Shown piece by piece: positions 6,248 to 10,226 of a stretch of 10,226 bases of DNA. Every line of letters begins with the position of its first letter. The first letter of the stretch is position 1. The notes below the pieces were generated by a model that was not told the origin of the DNA, did no database searches, and saw only the letters and a program-made list of their open reading frames with translations. The stretch is from Alphaproteobacteria bacterium. GTDB taxonomy: Bacteria > Pseudomonadota > Alphaproteobacteria > Rs-D84. The stretch is from the NCBI GenBank assembly GCA_017642625.1, contig JAGCOQ010000088.1:1-10226 (forward strand), given 5' to 3'. The position numbers and the translations under genes were made by a program.

Positions 6248-7573
6248 TTAGTGCGATAGTGCCATCTGAATCAACTGTTTAGATTCAACCAAAAACTCCA
6301 TGGGTAAGCGTGCAATAATTGGTGATGCCGCCGCGCCGATTATTAATGCAGTTGCGGTGTCTGTGTCCAGACCTGATTGCATAAGGTATTGTAATTGTTT
6401 TGCATCAATTGCACCGGTGGTTGCTTCGTGGCTTTGCGTGTTGTCGCCGTTGGTATGAATTATGGTTGGCAATGTATTTGCAGTGGCGTTATTACCAATT
6501 ATTCGTGTGTCGCATTTTGATGCGTTTTTAGAGCCATGACCAGAGAAAGAAACCATACTGCGAAATGTTTGTTTAGAGTTATCCAATGCAACACCATACG
6601 ACAAAATATTTGATACAGTATTATTGCCCAGATGAATCATTTTTGTGCCTGTATCTGCCATTTGACCATCACGTGTAATTGCCAATGAATAAAAGTCGCT
6701 ATGTGCATTGTTTCCGGCTAAAATTGTTGATGGGTATTTCCAAGTTAATGCCGATCCAATTTCAACCTGGGTCCAATTAAGAGTTGCATTTTTTGCACAA
6801 CGACCGCGTTTGGTGACAAAGTTCAAAATACCACCAATTTGTTTTCCGCGTTTGTATTCACCGGCATACCAATTTTGAACAGTGGAATATTTTACAGTTG
6901 CATCATCTGCAACAACGATTTCAACAACACCACTGTGTAATTGGTGGTTTGGGCGACGTGGGGCACTGCAACCCTCCATATATGATAATTCAGAACCCTT
7001 GTCGGCGATAATAAGTGTGCGTTCAAACTGACCAATCTTAGCGGTTTCGATTCTAAAATAACTTGCCAAATCAATAGGGCATTTTGTGTGCGGTGGAATA
7101 TAGACGAATGTGCCATCTGAAAACACCGCGGCGTTTAATGCAGCAAAGAAATTGTCGTTTGCGGGAACAACGGAACCTAAATATTTTTTTACTAAATCGG
7201 GGTATTGTTTCACGGCATCTGAAAACGGTAAAAATATTATCCCCAGTTTTTCTAATTCTGCAGAATAAGAAGTGTGGACAGATTTACTGTCAATCACTGT
7301 ATCGGTTGCCATGCCCAACAGTGCGCGCTGTTCTGATTCTGGTAACCCCATTTTTTCATAAGTTTTTTTCAGTGCAGAATTGTCAATAGGTTTGGATTCG
7401 TTGTAATAATTCAACGCATCATAATCAATTGGCGCATAATCAAATTCAGCCCAGCGTGGTTCGCGCATCTTTTGCCACTGTTTCAATGCAGCCAGGCGCC
7501 AATCACACAGCCACTTTGGTTCGCCACGCAGTGCGGATATTTTACGAACAAGATTTGCCGATAATTTATTCAT
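6248..7573 (-). CDS. sufB: SufB, Fe-S cluster scaffold protein
   Basis: SufB is the cytosolic scaffold of the SUF system, on which Fe-S clusters are built with SufC (usually as SufBC2D). The start is placed at the ATG at 7573, giving 441 residues; the longer in-frame ATG at 7609 would add 12 residues inside the upstream gene. It is SufB rather than SufD: the N-terminus has VRKISALRGEPKWLCDWRLAALKQW (long match to SufB), then YMEGCSAP (198-205), VKYSTVQNWY (227-236), GGILNFVTKRG (247-257), WTQVEIGSALTWKYPS (267-282) and ADTGTKMIHLG (306-316). Cys354 in SKCD corresponds to essential Cys405 of E. coli SufB, and His382-Glu383 in SHEATT to His433-Glu434. At 441 residues it is shorter than the ~495-residue E. 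coli protein, mainly near the N-terminus. It overlaps the preceding gene by 8 bases. Confidence 0.95.
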   Translation of the reverse strand: MNKLSANLVRKISALRGEPKWLCDWRLAALKQWQKMREPRWAEFDYAPIDYDALNYYNESKPIDNSALKKTYEKMGLPESEQRALLGMATDTVIDSKSVHTSYSAELEKLGIIFLPFSDAVKQYPDLVKKYLGSVVPANDNFFAALNAAVFSDGTFVYIPPHTKCPIDLASYFRIETAKIGQFERTLIIADKGSELSYMEGCSAPRRPNHQLHSGVVEIVVADDATVKYSTVQNWYAGEYKRGKQIGGILNFVTKRGRCAKNATLNWTQVEIGSALTWKYPSTILAGNNAHSDFYSLAITRDGQMADTGTKMIHLGNNTVSNILSYGVALDNSKQTFRSMVSFSGHGSKNASKCDTRIIGNNATANTLPTIIHTNGDNTQSHEATTGAIDAKQLQYLMQSGLDTDTATALIIGAAASPIIARLPMEFLVESKQLIQMALSH

Positions 7574-8114
7574 TATGTTCTTGGTTTGCCAAGGTTTGCG
7601 CCTGTGCAAAGAATGTCAACGATTGTCCAAGCAAACCGTCGGTAAATGTTGCCGCCAAAATGCCATCTGGTTCGGTGGCGTTAAGGTGACGCAACAAGCG
7701 GTCGGCACGTGAAATATAGTTTTCAACATTACGTGCAACATCCGCATCCAGTTTGATTGCCCGACGTAATTTTTCCAATGCAAATGGGTTTTTGGCGTAT
7801 TCGTCCATAATGCCGCCCAGTGCGCGCCACAAAGGATGTTCGGTTGTATTGCGGGGCATAACACTTATTGCCGCCATAATCGGAATCAGGTTTTGCAATA
7901 AATCTTGGTAAATCATTTCGGCGTTTTCAGCAACGGCATTAGTTGCCGATTTTGTTTTCAGCACAGATTGCATTTTTACAATCAAGTTGTATTGATATTC
8001 CAATGTCTTGTTAATATTTTGAATTCGTGCGTTTGTCCGAAACACCACAACGGTGATAATGGTTGCAAGAATTAAAATCAATGAAATTGCGACCAAAAAC
8101 AATGTGTTTTGCAT
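7566..8114 (-). CDS. Single-pass membrane protein of unknown function, first gene of the suf operon
   Basis: I do not recognise this 182-residue protein. A strong N-terminal hydrophobic helix (about 4-25, LFLVAISLILILATIITVVVF) is followed by RTNAR, which suggests a short outside tail and a cytoplasmic body by the positive-inside rule. The rest is predominantly helical, with possible coiled coil at 31-60 and a KLRRAIKLDADVARNVENYISRADRLLRHL helix (115-144). There are no cysteines, so it does not look like a cluster-binding protein. The ATG at 8114 has an AAGGAAG ribosome-binding site. It overlaps sufB by 8 bases (ATGAATAA), indicating translational coupling. Its fixed place before sufBC suggests, but does not show, a role tied to them, such as membrane recruitment. 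Confidence 0.82.
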   Translation of the reverse strand: MQNTLFLVAISLILILATIITVVVFRTNARIQNINKTLEYQYNLIVKMQSVLKTKSATNAVAENAEMIYQDLLQNLIPIMAAISVMPRNTTEHPLWRALGGIMDEYAKNPFALEKLRRAIKLDADVARNVENYISRADRLLRHLNATEPDGILAATFTDGLLGQSLTFFAQAQTLANQEHNE

Positions 8115-8150
8115 TTATTTCTTCCTTTGGATTGTTAAATTACAGAACCC

Positions 8151-8180
8151 AGTATAACACACTTTTTTCGATTCGTACGA
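8151..8180 (-). promoter_or_regulatory. Possible suf-operon promoter with a palindrome in the -35 position
   Basis: On the minus strand, TATACT (8156-8151) is a good -10 for the operon starting at 8114. No TTG-type -35 is found at 16-18 bases. Instead a perfect 8-base palindrome, TCGTACGA (8173-8180), occupies that position. Three CGATT copies on the plus strand flank or overlap it (8169, 8178, 8191). This is what a regulator-dependent promoter might look like, but no known operator consensus (for example IscR) is matched. Confidence 0.35.
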
Positions 8181-8230
8181 TTTTATGTTGCGATTAGAAA
8201 TAAAAAGTTTGTTTTGTATGTTTTTTGGTC

Positions 8231-8259
8231 TTGCGCCGATTCGGTCAAATTGATATAAT
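8231..8259 (+). promoter_or_regulatory. Putative promoter of the pilus genes
   Basis: TTGCGC (8231-8236, within CTTGCGC) and a perfect TATAAT (8254-8259) are spaced by 17 bases; TTGA before the -10 provides an extended TG-n element. Transcription would start near 8266, about 30 bases before the ATG at 8296, whose ribosome-binding site is AGGA at 8284-8287. This is the best promoter in the window apart from that of gatC. Confidence 0.65.
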
Positions 8260-8295
8260 AAATACATTAAATAAGGAAAAGAAAGGAAGATCAAT

Positions 8296-9237
8296 ATGTT
8301 CCGTAAGATTTTGATTGCAGCAATGTTCTGTTGTGCGGCGGGTTATTGCTTTGCCGTCACCGAAACAGCCATGCCACAAATTGTGACCTCAGAGGTGTTT
8401 TACACCCAAGATAGAGACGTTGACGAAAGCCAATATGTAGAAACCGAAGTCAATGAAAACTATACAAACGTTGCGGTTCCAGCGTGGCCAATCGCGGGAA
8501 CGGACGCGGATGTAGAGGTTGGATGTGAAGACGACATGTGCAGCCAGGATAAACAATCCGATAACATTCGTATCGTGTCCAAGGTTGGTGCGGATTTGGT
8601 TGTCGAAAATAATTTTAATATGGGCGTCAGTGGCGACTTTACCGGTTGGTCTGGTGGTGCGAACATGTTGCATGGTAATCAGGTTCCAATGGGTTTCGAA
8701 GATGAATGTGATACCGGTGCCGAAATGCCATTGTTGCACCGCGAAGTGTTGGAAGATGATGGTGGTGATGTTTTGACATTGTCGCGCTCTGGTCGTAAAA
8801 GTTGCAATAAATACGCCGACGGTTATACCGCTTATTTGGCGAAGATTGGTTTAAGCAAAGAAGAAATCGCTGCTTATACCGCCGAAGAAAGAGAGGGTGT
8901 TGATGCCGCGGTTAATGGTTTGGAATCTGAATTCGGTGTGAATATCTCTGCTGATGCCGAAGCGCCGGCTGTTATGATTGACCAAGTGCGTTCTTGGGTC
9001 GTTGCCAGTGGTCAAACATTACGCGAAGTTTTGCAGTCTTGGTGCGACAAAGAAGGTTGGGATTTGGTTTGGACAACAACGCGTGAATATCCAATAGAAG
9101 CAAGCGCGGTGTTCAAAGGGCGTTTCGTTGATGTTGCGTCTGCGTTGGTTCGCAACTTTGAACGCGCAACACCAATTCCATATGCGAAGTTTTACAAAGG
9201 AAATCGTGTTTTGGTTATTTCAACATCAGAGGAATAG
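8296..9237 (+). CDS. Secreted protein with TcpQ/PilL-type C-terminal domain (type IVb pilus biogenesis)
   Basis: The first 20 residues form a signal peptide (Lys4, hydrophobic ILIAAMFCCAAGYC, likely cleavage after CFA at 20), so the product is periplasmic or outer-membrane associated. Residues ~234-311 match the C-terminal domain of toxin-coregulated pilus protein TcpQ and plasmid R64 PilL: W234, GQTLREVLQSWCDKEGWDLVW (239-259), YPIEASAVFKGRF (265-277), then YAKFYKGNRVLVIS (296-309). In Vibrio, TcpQ works with the secretin TcpC at the outer membrane; here too the next gene is a secretin lipoprotein, 30 bases on. The region 21-230 is acidic and not recognised. It holds cysteines 77, 82, 138 and 170, which with Cys250 could form disulfides in the periplasm. 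The family assignment of the C-terminal domain is good; whether the machine is a pilus or another secretin-dependent system is inference. Confidence 0.85.
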   Translation: MFRKILIAAMFCCAAGYCFAVTETAMPQIVTSEVFYTQDRDVDESQYVETEVNENYTNVAVPAWPIAGTDADVEVGCEDDMCSQDKQSDNIRIVSKVGADLVVENNFNMGVSGDFTGWSGGANMLHGNQVPMGFEDECDTGAEMPLLHREVLEDDGGDVLTLSRSGRKSCNKYADGYTAYLAKIGLSKEEIAAYTAEEREGVDAAVNGLESEFGVNISADAEAPAVMIDQVRSWVVASGQTLREVLQSWCDKEGWDLVWTTTREYPIEASAVFKGRFVDVASALVRNFERATPIPYAKFYKGNRVLVISTSEE

Positions 9238-9267
9238 AGAACCAGTTAAGGCCGTAGGAGAAAATAG

Positions 9268-10226
9268 ATGAGAAAACTGACAAAATTATTTGTTGTTTTT
9301 GCACTGGTGGCAAGTGTCGTTGGTGGGTGCACCCGTCGCGAATCTGCCAAGGTGTCGGCATCAGTTGATCAGGATTTTGTCAATGCATATGATGCATTTG
9401 AAATGTCCAAGAATCCGCGTGCCAAGGTCGCCAGTGGCGATACTGTTTCTATGTCCGAAGGCATTTGGTTGGGGAACAAGTCCACTGTGTTGGAACACAA
9501 AAACAAATTGCCATCACAATTCGAAACTGATTCTGGGGTCACTATATTATTAAATGAACCAGTGACATTACAGGTCTTGGCAAATGATATTAATTCTGTG
9601 ACTGGCTTGCCGGTAAAGATTGATAGCCAGGTTAATACCGAAAAACTGAAAAAGACAATGAATATCGCATATACCGGTAAATTGTCTGGCTTGTTATCTC
9701 AGGTTGCGACAGATTTGGATTTGTTGTGGTATTTCGACAAGACGTCAATTGTGTTCTATGAAACAGAAACCAAGACATTTACATTATATGCATTGGGGAC
9801 CGAGGTTTCATATCAAACCGCAATGAATACAGATGATGGAAACCAAGTTTCGTTGGAATCTACTTTAAAAGAATGGGACGAAGTTGAAAGTGCTATATCA
9901 TCTATTATAGGCAAGGGTGGTAATGCAGACTTTACAGTGTCGCGCAGTTTGGGAACTATTACGGTTACGGCACCTCCGTCCGTATTGGCGCGTGTTGGCG
10001 ACTATATCGAACGCCAAAACAAACGTTTGTCGCAGTTGGTGACAATAGATGTTAAAGTTTTACAGGTATCGTTGTCTAATGATTCTGCGTTTGGTCTGAA
10101 TTTGGCGGCTGCGATTAATTCTACATCTGGTTTGAATTTGGTCGCAAACCCAAAGAACAACTTGGCAACAACCGAAGCCAGTGCAATGAATATTGCTGTT
10201 TTGTCTAATGATGTTTCAGCGCTTAC
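9268..10226 (+). CDS. pilN: PilN/TcpC-type secretin lipoprotein, N-terminal part (cut by right window edge)
   Basis: I translated this by hand from the ATG at 9268, which follows an AGGAG at 9256-9260; the frame is open for 319 codons to the window end. It starts with a lipoprotein signal peptide (MRKLTKLFVVFALVASVVGGC, lipobox VGGC with Cys21, Thr at +2, fitting outer-membrane sorting). Residues ~90-175 form an N0/STN-like module: VTILLNEPVTLQVLANDINSVTGLPVKI, then GLLSQVATDLDLLWYFDKTSIVFY. Residues ~200-268 resemble a secretin N1 module and the link to the beta-barrel domain (DFTVSRSLGTITVTAPPSVLARV, then LVTIDVKVLQVSLSN). This layout is that of PilN of R64-type pili and TcpC/BfpB of type IVb pili, which form the outer-membrane channel. 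The secretin barrel itself lies beyond the window. It follows the TcpQ-domain gene, as tcpC follows tcpQ. Confidence 0.88.
   Translation, partial: MRKLTKLFVVFALVASVVGGCTRRESAKVSASVDQDFVNAYDAFEMSKNPRAKVASGDTVSMSEGIWLGNKSTVLEHKNKLPSQFETDSGVTILLNEPVTLQVLANDINSVTGLPVKIDSQVNTEKLKKTMNIAYTGKLSGLLSQVATDLDLLWYFDKTSIVFYETETKTFTLYALGTEVSYQTAMNTDDGNQVSLESTLKEWDEVESAISSIIGKGGNADFTVSRSLGTITVTAPPSVLARVGDYIERQNKRLSQLVTIDVKVLQVSLSNDSAFGLNLAAAINSTSGLNLVANPKNNLATTEASAMNIAVLSNDVSAL

Noticed and set aside
5687..6259. 190-codon plus-strand open frame opposite sufC
   Set aside because: sufC is unmistakable on the other strand; this frame has a serine/proline-rich antisense composition and no supporting start signal.
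7566..8114. LemA-like protein as identity of the suf-linked membrane protein
   Set aside because: The layout (one N-terminal helix and a helical body) is similar, but the conserved LemA motifs such as the RRYDLIPNLV block are missing.
8171..8195. IscR binding site upstream of the suf operon
   Set aside because: The sequence matches neither the type 1 nor the type 2 IscR consensus as I know them.
8389..8739. Minus-strand open frame within the TcpQ-domain gene
   Set aside because: The plus-strand gene has promoter, ribosome-binding site, signal peptide and a known domain; the minus frame has none.
9290..9553. Plus-strand open frame inside the secretin gene
   Set aside because: It is out of frame with the secretin lipoprotein reading frame, which carries a lipobox and secretin modules.

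Overview
The window looks like chromosome from a moderately AT-rich, compact proteobacterial genome, most likely an uncultured alphaproteobacterium. The reasons are the GatCAB amidotransferase genes, a SufBC iron-sulfur locus, RuvX, and putative promoters with CTTGC-type -35 elements. The taxon is an inference; no marker gene here settles it. Gene spacing is very tight, with stop/start gaps of 1-30 bp and one 8-bp overlap. I see no IS element, CRISPR array, integrase or rRNA.

Region 1 (1-3967, minus strand) is a GatCAB operon read right to left: gatC, two unrecognised ORFs, gatA, a third unrecognised ORF, then gatB, which runs off the left edge. A tRNA-Phe(GAA) gene lies on the plus strand between the third ORF and gatB. 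GatCAB amidates misacylated Glu-tRNA(Gln) and/or Asp-tRNA(Asn), so this is core translation. The three extra ORFs are the unexplained part: they appear translationally coupled to gatC and gatA.

Region 2 (3967-4502) holds ruvX (yqgF), divergent from gatC across a 38-bp gap. The gatC promoter appears to lie inside the 5' end of ruvX, and the ruvX promoter inside the 5' end of gatC. ruvX converges with the next operon on a strong bidirectional terminator.

Region 3 (4509-8114, minus strand) is a four-gene operon: a single-pass membrane protein of unknown function, sufB, sufC and an AI-2E-family permease. SufB and SufC form the Fe-S scaffold and its ATPase. No sufD, sufS, sufE or iscR is in the visible operon.

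Region 4 (8231-10226, plus strand) starts from a well-formed promoter and holds the first two genes of what looks like a type IVb pilus (or related secretin-based) locus. One is a secreted protein with a TcpQ/PilL-type C-terminal domain. The other is a PilN/TcpC-type secretin lipoprotein, cut by the right edge. No gap between genes exceeds about 180 bp.
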